NCBI GenBank assembly: GCA_026419785.1
Contig: JAODTK010000389.1
Coordinates: 1-64,000, forward strand
Direction of reading: 5' to 3'
DNA length: 64,000 bases
From: Sclerodactyla briareus
Lineage: Eukaryota > Echinodermata > Holothuroidea > Dendrochirotida > Sclerodactylidae
The position numbers were made by a program, and so were the translations under genes. A model generated the notes under the pieces. It was not told the DNA's origin and searched no databases. It saw nothing but the letters and a program-made list of their open reading frames with translations. Shown piece after piece: positions 48,421 to 61,480 of this stretch; the first letter of the stretch is position 1, and each line of letters opens with the position of its first letter.

Positions 48421-51400
48421 ATAATAACAGATGTAGATAATAGTAGATGATCTGAATGACCTGGTCAGATATATATTTCACATCCGACTATGATAATTGT
48501 GTATCATTAAACTTCAAGGACAAGGACCATCATCATTGATCTTCAGGCAAGTACTATCACTCATCATCATCACTGTCACTGGCCAACAGTATGTCATTCA
48601 TGGAGTTCCTCATCATTCTGACACTGAGTGCATCACTGGCAGAGGTCTGTACACGACAGGTATTGACCTGCAAGAACATCGAGCTGTAAAACAGTCGGCT
48701 CTGCACTGGCATCTCACCATCTCGATGATGGCCTTGGGAGCTGGGAACACCTCAGTAGTGACTGGCTTGATCTGACCAGTTATGTCCTTGTAGAGGCCGT
48801 GCCTTAGAGGATCCAGGAACTGCTGCTGAGCACGCTTGTCTGACCCCATACTGTGGCCTGGACATGGACTCGGAGGATGTGCTGCTTGAGAGCACCAAGC
48901 GGTGGGAGGCAGAACAGATGCCATCGCAGCTCGGGGATGTTCGCAATTCGGATGCCTTTTGGTGAGTATGCAGCAGCGGCGAATTTAGCTAATGTAGAGA
49001 GCAGGTCGTCAGTGACTTCTGTGGCATCCGAGAGCATCTGCAAAGCCTTGGCGACTTCTTCGTCCGCTTTTAGGTAGACTTGCAGCCAGGTTGTTTTGCC
49101 TATACGAGAGAACTTCCAGTGTTGTCTGCCCCCGAAATTTGCGTGGAAGGCTGGCAGAGCCTTAGCTCTCTCTGGACCTAGCGTTTCTCATACTGGTTGT
49201 ACTTGGATCACTCCGGGGCGTCAACATGGACGTTCTTCAGCAGCAGGTCATACTTGGCATGAGGCAGGCACCCAAGGACATCTGGTCTGGGGAGAAGACC
49301 ACTAACTCGGCCCCCCATCAGGTGGGTTGCGCTGGGATGCCAGCACTGCCTAGTGGATCAGCAGTGTGTCCGCCTCTTCGTGGTTGTTGTCCTCAAATTG
49401 CTTCTGGTATGTCCGGAGGCCGATGCGATGACCAGCTTGGATGAGTCTTTGTAGTACTCAAGGGTTCTTGCTGCCAGATACTCAGTCAGATCCGCCTTCG
49501 TCTTGTCAGGGAAAGGAACAGGCCATGGAAGTGTTTGATGCTGGTATTATCTCTGATCTGATATTGGACCGGATCCTTCCCTTGTCTCCGTTTCTCTCTA
49601 GTGGTACGCTTCAGGGAGTCAGTCTTGAAAGTATCAAACACCAGAATGATCTCATCACAGTCTCTTGTCAGAGACACCAGTCTGGTATTGAAAAATTCAC
49701 TCAGGTCCTTGACTGTCACTACCGTGGCTGATTTTTTGCCAGCTTCTGCACGACCACCATACCGTCCACCATTGCGATCTTGCGATTCGAGTGTGAAGTC
49801 CATGGATTCAGAATCCACTGCATCGCGATGCAGACCACTTGCATCTTGTAAACTGCGGCTGACCGTCATCGGGTGGTTATGCTGTTCCCAACTTCTCAAG
49901 GAGATGGTCAACTTTGACTTGTCAGTGCATGGCAGCATTGCTCCGTTGGCGCGAACATTGCCCTCGGTGACAACGTGAACTCGTAGTTCCCGATGGCTTG
50001 TTTCAGGTCAATGTCTCGATTGGACCTAGCAAGGATCATCAGCCTCCCATAGAGATCCTGGTCTCCTTCAGGTCTACGGTCTTGTCCCGTAGTTTCACCC
50101 TGGGTTTCTCGTTGCCAGACATGTATATCTTGTTGTTCTGTTTTCCTCGCTGGTGCCCACAGGCTGACGTCCCCATTGATTCGATCTGACACTACGCTTC
50201 GGTACAACTTCTGTTCCTGCCCAGTGGCATCAATGTTCAGGATCTGGGGCACGTACTTGTCTGGAATGTAGGCATGAGTGATCAGATTGTGCAGCTGATC
50301 ACCTTCAGTGGCAAATGGGTTCCCAGGACTCAGGATCGCAGCCTTGATTTTATCGACTGCGTCATGATTCTTCTTACTGCCTTGGTCCGAGGTCATGGTG
50401 CTGTGTAGCCTTACCAACTTCCGCGTCGAGCTGACTTTTAAACTCTTTTGACAAGCACGACATTTCTGGTGCAGCCAAGAAGAACCTCTGTCTGGCGTTG
50501 GCGTTGTTGGAGATGCCATTGAGTCCAGGCATGAACCTTCATCTGCTTGTTTGCATGCGTGGTCTGCTCCAACAGATATGAACGGGATCTCGTTCTTAGT
50601 GACGGATATGTTGCCTGCTTCCATTTCCTTCCAGGTGTTGGGGTAGTTAGTTCCCAGGTCATACATGACTGCGATGTATCGGGGCCAGAGCCGCTTGTGC
50701 TTTATTCGGTCCATAGCAAAGAACATCTTGCTCAGTGCTTCTCCAGCTTCGAGATGGAGAGCCAGGTCAGCATTCCGGGTTGCTGCCACAAAGAACAGGA
50801 TCGTCTCCACTCAGTGTATGTAGTTCATCATTGATTTGAACATGGCATTCCTCGATCTTTCAGTCTCCCTTGAATGCCCTCACTACTTCAGCAGTCGATA
50901 GGGCTTGTTGGCTTTTTTCACGGATCTGGCCCTTGTGCATTTGTCTCCTTCCGAGCAGGCAGCTTCCACTTCCTCTGTTGCTCCCGAGCAGGCGTCTTTC
51001 AGTTGTGGGTTGTCCGTGAAGAACTCTTCCAGTGCCATCTCATACAGTGCTACATATGAGTAGATGTGGGCACGGACAGCGCGTTGGTAGTGGCTGCATT
51101 TCAGGATCTGCCTTGTTGTGGCAGAACCATACACATCGGCTTCCATCCAGGCATCATTTATGCCCGAGTTTTCAATGGAGGCACCGAGAGCTCACAAAAG
51201 CAGTCTGGGAAGTCGCCCAGTCTGGGAACAACTGTTCTTTTCAAGTCCGGCCTGGCATCACCTGCACCACCTTCTCGTAGAGAGCCATGTCAAATGAAAT
51301 GACCGTCGGGTGATCGTCACCAACTGCCAAGTACCTCAGTTGACTTGCTTGCATGATCACAGTCAGTAGAGTTGACCATTCGTGTGCCACCTCTGGGAAG

Positions 51401-51999
51401 AGTAGTGGTAATGCTCCAACTCGAGTCACGGACTGGCTCGCAGACAGCAGCGAATTGTCAGCCAGGAATCTTGCTGGACTGTCCTCCGTCCTTCATCCTG
51501 GATATAGCAGAGGCGACAATCCATCCCAGCTGCGTCAGCTGATATTATTCAGAGACTTCCACCTCATTGTTGGTGAGGTCCTCTGTTCTATGAACTGGCT
51601 GTGGATTGGGCTTGCCACAGTGCAGCACATCTACGTGGTATGGGGCGACTGATAGACTGTGTGATCACCTATGACTAGAGGTGGTGCTATCGGCTCGCCG
51701 GGAACATCAGCTCTCTGGTACACTGCAGTGACCGTTCCATGAGTGGTTCCTTTCCCATCCGCAGTGTCCTAGGCAAATTCTTTGTTGTCTGCAGCAAAGA
51801 AGACGAAGGTGCCTTTCTTCAAGAATGGTGGCACATACAGGCCTTGGAACTGTCTATGTTTTCCACAACGGCATTGGCAAGAGCTGTCTCTATGAGCAGA
51901 GTGCGACCATATGAGACACAGTGGCCATGTCCATTGAGGAGACCCATCAGCATTTTGCTTCGTGTGTCATGATGCACGTCAGACCCAGTCCCAGCACTT

Positions 52000-52023
52000 G
52001 GGGGGGGGGGGGGGGGGGGGGGG
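52000..52023 (+). repeat. G24 run inside the transposase
   Basis: A run of 24 G's on the plus strand (C on the coding strand) between the segments reading 'FRPQRIRE' and 'LGLGL'. It adds a false Pro stretch and shifts the frame. Confidence 0.9.
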
Positions 52024-52756
52024 TTCTCTTATACGTTGGGGCCTGAATGTTGCCGTGTTGGCTGCTTGGCTTGAACTTGACCTGCCTGTGGACTTTAATC
52101 CAAACATGATGTTTGGACTCACTGTGAGTGCTGCTCTGTCAACAGCACTGGTTCTTTGTTCCGTTCTCCAGATCTGCTCAGGCCCGACCATGATCCAGCG
52201 AATCAGGGTGTATAGTTCAGCTGGAACATCATCCATATTGCTAGTCACTGGTATGGCAGTTGCTGGCTTGTCCTTCTTTGTGAAGTCTGCAATTACCTCA
52301 CGTATCACTTGTGCAGACTGTAGATGACCTTCATTTGCGTCACGCCGTCGTCATCGCTTGCGATAGCACAATTCACCATTCCTTCCTCACATGCGTCTGG
52401 AGAGTGGAGGACAGCCGATTTCTTTCGATCAGATTGCAGAACAGACTTCACGCTTGGCAACTCGCTGATGATTTGTTTCTTAGCCATTTTCTTGTGAATG
52501 CAGGTGAATGGTTCTCCAAGCTGTCTGCACCAAGCATGTTGCGGTATGTAGTTTCGATGTCATCCATTGAGAGGTAAGCTTGTTGTTGAGTTTGCATAAT
52601 TGATGAGGTTGGTCAGCTCAATCAGACTCACCCTCTGCAGTGGTTTTTCTGTGTGTGTGCTTCTTGTTTTTGTTGCATCACGCACAGGGGGAACACCTGT
52701 TTTGTCCAACGGATTTGGTGATACACAGAACGTCTATTGCGTGTGCATCAGTTGAT

Positions 52757-52884
<128 letters not shown>

Positions 52885-53537
52885 GGGGGGGGGAAGGGTG
52901 GTAAGGGGGGGGGGTAGTGGTTTTCAGTCTCGTCTTCAATGAAGCATCTCCGGACATCTCCACAGCGGTGTTCTCAGTTATTACCAGCATTCGCAGTCCT
53001 GACTTGAACAAATGTTGGCCATCATCCATCTGGCAGAAGAAGCACCGCCCCTTGTCCAACGGCACTGTGGACGACGCGTGTTTTCCCTTTGTGAACGTTG
53101 TTGGTGAGCCAGGAGTTGATAGGACTGGTTTATCCATTTCGGTGCTGTTTCTTTGGTCCACCGTCTTATGCTAGTGTAGTTGCGGCCTCTAGCACGTTGT
53201 ATTTGGACCTTCTTGGTTGCATTAGAGTAACAAGCGCGATGCCAAACTACCCTCTCTGTGCACAACGTCTCTTTGTGCTGTCTTCAAGTCGTCTTTGAAC
53301 TTGGACGAAGTTGCCATCATGCAGGCTAGCTCTCACTTGTATTTGCTGGAGTAGATGCATGTATGAGTCTGTTCTCGGCTGTAACACCAGTGGTCCCCTC
53401 ATAACATCTTCGGACTGGCACAGCATGCATAGCTTCCAGTTGGTTGATTCCTTGTTCTGGGCACCGATGTCCAATCTGTGACACCTCACTCATGGTCTAT
53501 GAGTGATAGTACTGGAACCTGCAAACGGGAAAGAAAA

Positions 53538-55285
53538 AGGTAATATAGATATAAAACAGTTCAGTATACCTGATGTATTCTCCCTCGATCAGTTGTAGAA
53601 CATTTGAATAGTAAAAAATAGAACATGACAAGTCGAAAATAGGTCTCTGTGAATCTTGCCAGAGGCGGCTCACTCGACGGGTGTGGGTGGGGGTGGTGGG
53701 GGTGAGGGGGATGGGCACGATTGAGGTGAGATCCCTCAAATCCAACTAGATCATCTATTGCACCTAGAACACTGAATACCATGAGATATCATAATGCCAG
53801 CATAATGCCAGTCCAAATCTCAGTCCATCATACGGAAGGATCCTCCGAATCACACTTAAACGCTCATTTAGGAAGGTTAAATACATACAACCACACTGCG
53901 ATAATATCAGGTGACCAGTCACGGGACCTCTGTAACTGCACGAAATGGGACTGCTGTAACGAGGATAATATCTGTAGCAAGAATTAGGCTGGTATGCTAA
54001 CTATAAAATATCTTTATCATTCGGTTGCACTCATTTAACAGCCTCATGGAATCGCAATATGAATAGCATTGATATATAATATCATGCCAGTCATAAAAAG
54101 GTATATACTTCATCATAAACTCTCACAGACAAACTCTGGAACAGAACTTTATGGCGGGAACTATCCCGATATGCCATAACCACAGTCCACATATACAGCC
54201 CCAACGCTAAATGTAACATTAGGCTTACGAACGATTATAATTATGGCGGTTTCGAGCGCTCGCTCAATTTATTGCCATCCTATTTGAATAATTCCTTACG
54301 GAAATATTCTTTAATAGAACACTATTAAATGCTTACCATGAACTAGATGGTTCGATTCACGGTCAAATTATGGTGTAAATAAGGGTGTAATAAATTTATG
54401 TTCGTAATCGTCACCTGAAGTGCACAGCATAGAGTTCCCATGATGTAGATGCCAGGCTGGAGGTAGCTTGCCCTGATTGTGACCTGACAAAATGACGAAG
54501 TCACCAAAAGTCCATCCTTTGCGATCAGTAAAATTTGAAACTTGTGTAGTATTGTACTATACCAGTTCCGAAATATTTCCTAGTAGGCCCGTGGATGATG
54601 GGGGGGGGGAACTCTACGAGCCACCCCTATTTGCGAAATTCACAGCCCCTTTACCGACAAGCCAGGATACTATTAAATATATCTCTGACCCAATTCCAAC
54701 ATATTCATATCACGTTCCCCTCGCGTCTTAATTGTCATTTTGATGTTGTGTACGGTATGTAGGGCTTATGCTCAACCTGGTTCTCAAATAGCTCCAATGG
54801 ATTCAATTGATTGACATAGCACGCGCTATAACACTCGCTCGCAAAGAGTGAGCCACTGTGACGATGTAATTACCACTGTTACATATGTATAGATATTTGT
54901 ATATCTGTGCGCAACAAATTCATTACATAATACTGGTTATGTATTAAGCTATCTGGCACAGTGACATTGGTCTTATTACTCTAGTTTTATTAGGACATGA
55001 CGGACATGACGAAATTGCTCCGTATTTTCGCTAAGCCTGGTTTCTTGTCTACATTCAATCAAATCGTTGTGGATTCATCCTGGTTTCTAGTTTAACATTT
55101 CCAAATTTGGGCCCCTATGACTGCCTAGAATATAATAAGACTTATAAATAAATTCAATTGCTTCAAAAGTGGTAGGGTAATTTGATAGCACGAAGCTTGA
55201 TTAGCCTTTGAAACCAGGACTATGTCACTTTGGAGTTGATATACTGAGAAACGCCCTTCTCAAAAAGAAAATCCAAGATACCGCC
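53538..55285. other. Transposon interior upstream of the transposase, no gene
   Basis: About 1.75 kb between the transposase 5' end and the right TIR. AT-rich; the G-rich patch 53,680-53,715 makes a false His/Pro frame. A 79-codon frame on the plus strand (54,492-54,731) has no recognisable domain. It probably holds the promoter, 5' UTR or an intron of the transposase. Confidence 0.5.
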
Positions 55286-55289
55286 TTGT

Positions 55290-55787
55290 AGCTACGCGTA
55301 GCCTATCGTACTTGGTACCACTAGATTTCTTGCCCCTACAGTTGTAGGTTTAGCCGTTGAAATCACGACTCTAGTTCACCTAGATCCCGAGACACTGGGA
55401 GACGTTCATAATCACGGCGACCATTTTGGAAATCAAGCAAAATGGCTGCCACATATGCGTTCAGCAAATGGTAAACATTGATTTTCTGTTTTTTACATAT
55501 ACAGTTTGCAAGACTGCATATATTACAGATGTCCCCAAAATTCCAACGGACTTACATAATATTCCGCCACTTCAAATATGACTCTGTGTCACCTAGATGT
55601 CTAGATTTTGAGAACCACCCATTTTAAAGCGGCCATTTGGAAATCCAAGATGGCCGCCATAAAGGCGTCCGACAAATGGTAAACATTGGTTTGCTGATGC
55701 TTACACTATCATTTTCCTGAAACGTATATTGCAAATCTCCAAAAAAATCCAACGGAACCATAGTTTTGAATATAGCGAACGTGACTA
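55290..55787 (-). repeat. Right terminal inverted repeat
   Basis: The reverse complement matches 47,947-48,420, including both subrepeats ('gtttaccatttg', 'ggacgc', 'ggcggccatcttggat'). A third, weaker subrepeat ('tatcttggattttc' on the minus strand, about 55,265-55,280) extends the arm slightly inward. Confidence 0.88.
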
Positions 55788-56159
55788 ATATGAGAAGGTG
55801 ATGGCAGATTTCCCCACAGAACTGCTTGTGAGTCCCCCATTGCGTCTACTCATTCCAAAGATAGGGAAGTCAGTGACCAACCTCTCTCACGGAGAGCTCA
55901 ATGGCTGAAGGGAACAATAATTGGGTAATTGATTGATTGATTAGAAATCTTTAACATTCTGCCAACAAATGTCACTCAGCCTAGAACGAACGACGAACGA
56001 GCAGACGGAGAGACATGCGACTTGTAAGCTGCTGACTCGCAGCTGAAAATTTCAGCCCTACGAGTTGTAGAATTGTTTCGTGAGGCGCACTGCCGAAATT
56101 CCTCGGTATATGAATAAAGCAGCAGGTGATCGGAATATCAACGTCTGAACACCAGACTA

Positions 56160-57187
56160 TAGTATTCCTATAGTGCTGGTCTACTGGGTCCGCTGGATTG
56201 GAGTTTCCAATGTGCTGGCCTGCTGGGTCAGTGGCTGTAGTATTCCCAATGTGCTGGCCTGCTTCGGTCGGTGGCTGTAGTATTCCCAGTGTGCTGGCCT
56301 GCTTCGGTCAGTGGCTGTAGTATTCCCAGTGTGCTGGCCTGCTTCGGTCGGTGGCTGTAGCCAATTCCAAGTGTGCTGGCCTACTGGGTCGATGGTTGAA
56401 GTATTCCAAGTGTGCTGGCCTACTGCGGTCGGTGGCTGTAGTATTTCCAGTGTGCTGGCCTGCTTCGGTCAGCGGCTGTAGTATTCCCAGTGTGCTGGCC
56501 TGCTTCGGTCGGTGGCTGTAGTATTTCCAGTGTGCTGGCCTGCTTCGGTCAGTGGCTGTAGTATTCCAGTGTGCTGGCCTGCTGCGGTCTGTGACTGTAG
56601 TATTCCCAGTGTGCTGGCCAGCTTCGGTCGGTGGCTGTATTATTTCCAGTATGCTGGCCTGCTTCGGTCGGTGGCTGTAGTATTTCCAGTGTGCTGGCCT
56701 ACTTCGGTCGGTGGCTGTAGTAGTCCCGGTGTGCTGGCCTGCTTCGGTCGGTGGCTGTATTATTTCCAGTATGCTGGCCTGCTTCGGTCGGTGGCTGTAT
56801 TATTTCCAGTATGCTGGCCTGCTTCGGTCAGTGGCTGTAGTATTTCCAGTGTGTTGGCCTGCTTCGGTTCGGTCGGTGGCTGTAGTATTGCCAGTGTGCT
56901 GGCTTGCTCCGGTCGGGGGCTGTAGTATTCCCCGTGTGCTGGCCTGCTGCGGTCTGTGACTGTAGTATTCCCAGTGTGCTGGCCTACTGGGTCGATGGTT
57001 GAAGTATTCCAAGTGTGCTGGCCTGCTGGGTCAGTGGCTGTAGTATTCTCAGTGTGCTGGCCTGCTTCGGTCGGTGGCTGTAGTATTCCCAGTGTGCTGG
57101 CCTGCTGGGTCAGTGGCTGTAGTATTCCTGTTTTGCTGGTCTGCTGCCGTTTGTGGCAGTAGTATTAACGGTGTGTCTGGCTGCTGG
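56160..57187 (+). repeat. 40-bp tandem array in duplication copy 2
   Basis: About 26 units of 40 bp ('ggtggctgtagtattcccag' then 'tgtgctggcctgcttcggtc'), much cleaner than the copy-1 array. Variants 'ctgggtcagtggctg' and 'ctgcggtctgtgactg' are interspersed. Long open frames across it encode a Cys-Trp-Pro-rich 13-residue pattern and are by-products of the repeat. Confidence 0.95.
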
Positions 57188-59020
57188 GTCGTGTAGCCTG
57201 TCGAAACAGGCATTTGACTGTGTTAGCCTGGTATCAGTTAGCTTCATCTCCCATATGTGCAGGACTCGTATTGACCTGTTAACCAATCGTCGATTGCCTA
57301 AACAAAAACGTCTTTGGGCTTTCGTTTTCTTCCCCTCGCTGTTGAACTGAATTATGGGCGGGACTATTGGGTGGTGCGACGTCAACTTTGCGCAATCGAC
57401 TAAATTGCTAATCTGCTAATCTGATTTGGAATTGTTTCGACGACCTCCCAACCAATTTAAACCTAATTTTTTTCTAATTCCAATTTGAAGGATTCCGATT
57501 CTTTCGAACTCGTGCGGCGGTAGCTACACCACTGCAACGCCTATGCAGAGCGATGCCCTATCGTCCGGTCTCGATTTCGTGTAGTCTTGGTGGCAGATGA
57601 ACTGAATTGGAATAGCCATGTTAAAATCGGGAAATCAATCGAGAAAAATTGTGATTGGTCGATTTTACAGTTGATTTCAGTATGAATTTATATGAGGAGC
57701 TTTTCGTTAAATTAGGATGAGATGTTAGAAACGCCCCTGCGTTGAGAACCTGAGGGGAAAACCCGGACATTATCATTTCGTCCCAGGTGAATGCAACCTT
57801 CAATATGAATTTATATTCGCGAAGAAAGGCAGTATTTTTTTCGTTTTCTTGTAATTACTTGGTAGACATCAATTCAAACCTTTGTGTCCTCTTCCTCCTC
57901 GGTAAAACATGTTTACTCACTAGTGGATTTGTTTTCTCACAATAATAGGTTACGAATTTGGAACATTTCTCCCTACATTTGGGCGATAATGTATTTTTAA
58001 CTGCAACGCGTTGCGCAGTTAAAGATTTTTGTTTTTACAGGTATGATGTCGTTCTTTTTTTCTTTCATGAATGAAGCTACAGGTCCGTAGACCGGTGACG
58101 ACTACAACGAGATTAGGCCTATATTTAAATTGTGACAAAGACTACTTCAGCAAAACGATGACATTATAGTTTAATCACTGATTCACAATGTATCATCCTA
58201 CATTTTTACCTCTTTTTGTTTACATTTCGTCTACAAGGCCATCTGACAGAACCACTCTACAAACCTTGATTACCACAAAAGTCTGTTCATCATTCCTCCC
58301 TTAAAGTCAGAAAATTCTCTCAATAAGTTAGAATAACTCAACATTGAAACATGCTTATCGATAGAAAAAAATAATTTTTAAAAATGTAGGATTTCTCTAT
58401 TTTCACTACCTTATCTGGGCTGGCAACAACCTGCCACATGACCATTGTACTTTTGAGTAGCAAATTGTGAAACCATGCGCTGTCTTGACAGTGTGGATAA
58501 TGTTGTTCAAACGTCTGATGTTAGGACAATCCACTTTCCATACGAAATTATCTCTGTTGCCAAGAGAGAACCTTGGAACAGACCCTAATACAATAAGGCT
58601 AATGTTCCCTTCTACATATGCACAATGCATTCCGTGTACCTTCAGCAGCTGCTCTGATAATGATGTGATGCAGAACGAAAGTAGAAACTTGGAGGAACAA
58701 ATTCTAGACAGGGCAAAAAATGCTATTTTTACGACAACAGAGCCTTTTCCTCTCCATGTTTGCTACCTATGTGCAACATTCAATTTCATGCATTTACAAT
58801 TCTCCAAGGTATGGAACATGAAAGCATGAACCAGAATGAACCTATAGTGATTGAACCTGTAAACTTCTTTTCACCTAATTTTACCAGTTGGAGTCCTGCC
58901 AAAGGCGAAAGGAATCTTATGCGATGGTGCAGGCGTGTGTATGTAATGGATCTGGTGCATGTGTATGTATGTGTCTCAAGCTTCTCGTGAACACGATAAC
59001 TTTCGACAGCAAAGGTGTGA
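57188..59020. other. Unique part of duplication copy 2, no gene recognised
   Basis: Matches 31,386-33,240 in copy 1. Short frames are not shared between the copies. Confidence 0.6.
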
Positions 59021-59049
59021 AGAATTCATATTTGGTAGGTGGGTTAGCA

Positions 59050-59765
59050 ATATGAAACTGATTATAGATGATCCCTATTTTTCTGGGTCCCGCTCAAGGT
59101 CGACAGAGGTCAATGCCTGTAAACCTTGTAAACACGATAACTGTTGACCACCAAGTGAATGATCCCTATTGTTTTCCGGTCTGATGCAAGGTCATCTGAC
59201 TGAACAGGAGTCAAAATTGTAAACCATTGTAAACATAATATATAACTAGTGGAGTGAAAGGTGCACTACAACCATACGGAGTAGATTATCCTTATTGTTC
59301 GGGGGTCTGGTACAGGTCACGCATCTGATTTCACAGAGAACAAAGACTGAAAACCTTGTAAATATGATAACTATATTGAACACGAAAGTGTAGAAGGCTC
59401 ACACTTAGTATGTTGATTGGCTATATGGAGTACATGACCTCTGTTGTTCCAGAGTCAGGTCCAAGGAAATCTGAAGTCAACAGAGGTCAAAGACTGCAAA
59501 CCATGCAAACATGACCTAGTGAACGAAAAGATGAAAATGGTCCATAATTGGTAGGTAGGTTGGTCATATGTAGTTGATAGTTTTCTATTGTTTTCTAATC
59601 TGGTCGAGGCATTTTGAGGTCCGTAGAAGTCAAATTCTGAAAAACCTCATAACTACCAATGCAAACGTATAGAGTAGGTGATCTCTTGTTTTAAAGTCTG
59701 ATCTAAGTTCATCTGTGGTCAACAAAAATTGAAATTGAAAATTCCCCTAGCAAACCTCTGGTTTC
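59050..59765 (+). repeat. Degenerate ~147-bp tandem repeat (copy 2)
   Basis: About five units with 'gatccctattgtttt', 'aagtcaacagaggtcaaaga' and 'aaaccttgtaaa'. It is the uninterrupted counterpart of 33,240-34,140 and lacks the 172-bp L2-like insertion. Confidence 0.8.
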
Positions 59766-59944
59766 CCACTTAACTTCTATCCACCAATTGATATACTGTA
59801 GATTCAAATATTTGGTATGATTACAATATTTTTCAAATAAATTAAAAAAACGAAAAAATTTTTCCCCCTTCCAAATATGATGAAACCAGGCAATGCCACC
59901 TACCACTTTGTGGTCTGCAATCAAATGATAGAACTATATCCCCG

Positions 59945-60150
59945 AAACACTTAAGTGTACGGAGATATTAAGGTTTTTGGGGTGTAGTTGTCGCTTCCGG
60001 CCGCCGCAGAAACTTCAGGGCTCCCGCATAGCACTTAACGCTTCATCAGATTGATATAAAACCTGGTACACATGTCCGCACCCAGTGAAAACCTTCGGTT
60101 GAGTTCGAAAGTGAGCATCACTGCATGTCTGCTGCCTGTATTTCGCAGAT
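59945..60150 (-). repeat. GCGGCGG-containing dispersed repeat, copy D (inverted)
   Basis: Counterpart of 34,365-34,560. The reverse complement reads 'ctttcgaactcaacc', 'gatgaagcgttaagtgc' and 'tctgcggcggccgg', in the same order as at 14,700-14,890. Confidence 0.6.
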
Positions 60151-60639
60151 TTACACGAAACTTGGTGGGTGGGGACAAAAGTTAGTGCCGAAGATCATGG
60201 CGTTCATTTCAAGGTCACCGAATGTCAAATTCGAGAGTTTGTCTAATCTACACGAAGCTTGGTGGATGGGGGAAAGTTGGTCCTGAAACATGACGGTGGA
60301 TTTCAAGGGTCAACCAGAGGTCAAATTTGGAGGTCTAACTAAACCAAGTCATACTTCTAACTTCGTCATATTTATACAAAACTTGGAGACTATGGACTAC
60401 ACTGGGTCCTGAACAACAGTCACAAAGGTTCAAAGTAGACATAATTCTAATGTGCTTCCTCTACGCGAGGACCACAAAGGCAATTTCTGTGGAGACATAC
60501 TTGTCGGCAGTTTACCCATCTGTACATGTCTAGTTCACTGTTGTTCGCTCTTCTGATGACCTCTGACGTTAGAACATGTTATGTGATGTAGTCTGCATAT
60601 CGAAAATATCGTTCTACCAAAACTGCTTGTAAAAGTTTA

Positions 60640-61480
60640 CAATGATCATCTTCTGGCGATTGACAGAGGAGTATAGAGCAGCACTCAGGATTTCCAGACT
60701 GCTTCCGTAAGCGTTACGTGGACGTCTTAACGGGGTGCTTAACTGGGTTGTGTCCCCTTCAATACTCAGCTCTCATTTTCAAGGATGGGCCCAAGTCGTT
60801 AAAAATCAATCAATCGACTTCCAGTCGTTTCCCCGCTGCTTCTAGTGTCCCATAGGGTTCTGTCATGGGACCACTAGCTTTTCATTTTATACACAGGACC
60901 ATTGTGTGACGTAATTAATGCTCATCCAGGTATTCACCATTATGTATGCGGACGACATCCAGCTTACGTCATTCTCAAGCACAACGACCGCAGAGACGGT
61001 GATAAACCTTGGCAAACTCAACAGAATCTAGACCACACATCCACCGAACGCCTCGTTCATGCATTTGTCACCTCCTATTTGGATGACTGCAACAGCCTCT
61101 ACATCAATCTGCCTCAAGCCCTCATCGTTCCCCTTCGACAAGTAAAAAAAAACTCTGCTGCCCGCCTTATTCCTCGTACGAGGAGGTCTGAATACATCAA
61201 CCAGTCCTCCGTTCCCTCCACGGGTTGCCCATAGACCCCAGTACATATCGGATCTGTTGGCCCCCAAAACGCAAACCTCGTCATCAATGGTACTTCGATG
61301 TTCGACAACAGCTCACCTAGAGTTCAACCCAGGACCAATGCCTCGAACCCAGTATTGGAAACGACGTCCCCGTCTCTGTTATTCCAACCTACCCTTTAAC
61401 AGTCTTTCCCCTTCACATACGCGAGTCACCGTCACTTGATACTTCTCAGGAGAGACTGACATGCTCGTGTTCAATTCAAT
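60640..61480 (+). pseudogene. LINE reverse transcriptase C-terminal fragment
   Basis: Frame-broken RT of L2/CR1 type. 'YNDHLLAIDRG' at about 60,637 is followed by a shifted stretch without a clear FD motif. Next comes a 'GSVMGPLAF' block in place of the usual PQGSVLGPLLF (about 60,850-60,880), then the catalytic YADD (codons 60,945-60,956). The downstream part is 'LVHAFVTSYLDDCNSLYINL' followed by 'NSAARLIPRTRRSEYI' (about 61,050-61,200). It ends with an 'FNSLP...HIRESPSLDT'-like segment split by a shift (about 61,400-61,445). Start, endonuclease and most fingers are missing. Not functional. Confidence 0.85.

Noticed and set aside
56512..56959. A 137-codon frame with a regular Cys-Trp-Pro repeat that looks like a repeat protein.
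   Set aside because: It is the 40-bp tandem array read through; several frames are open, and the eroded copy-1 array does not keep it.
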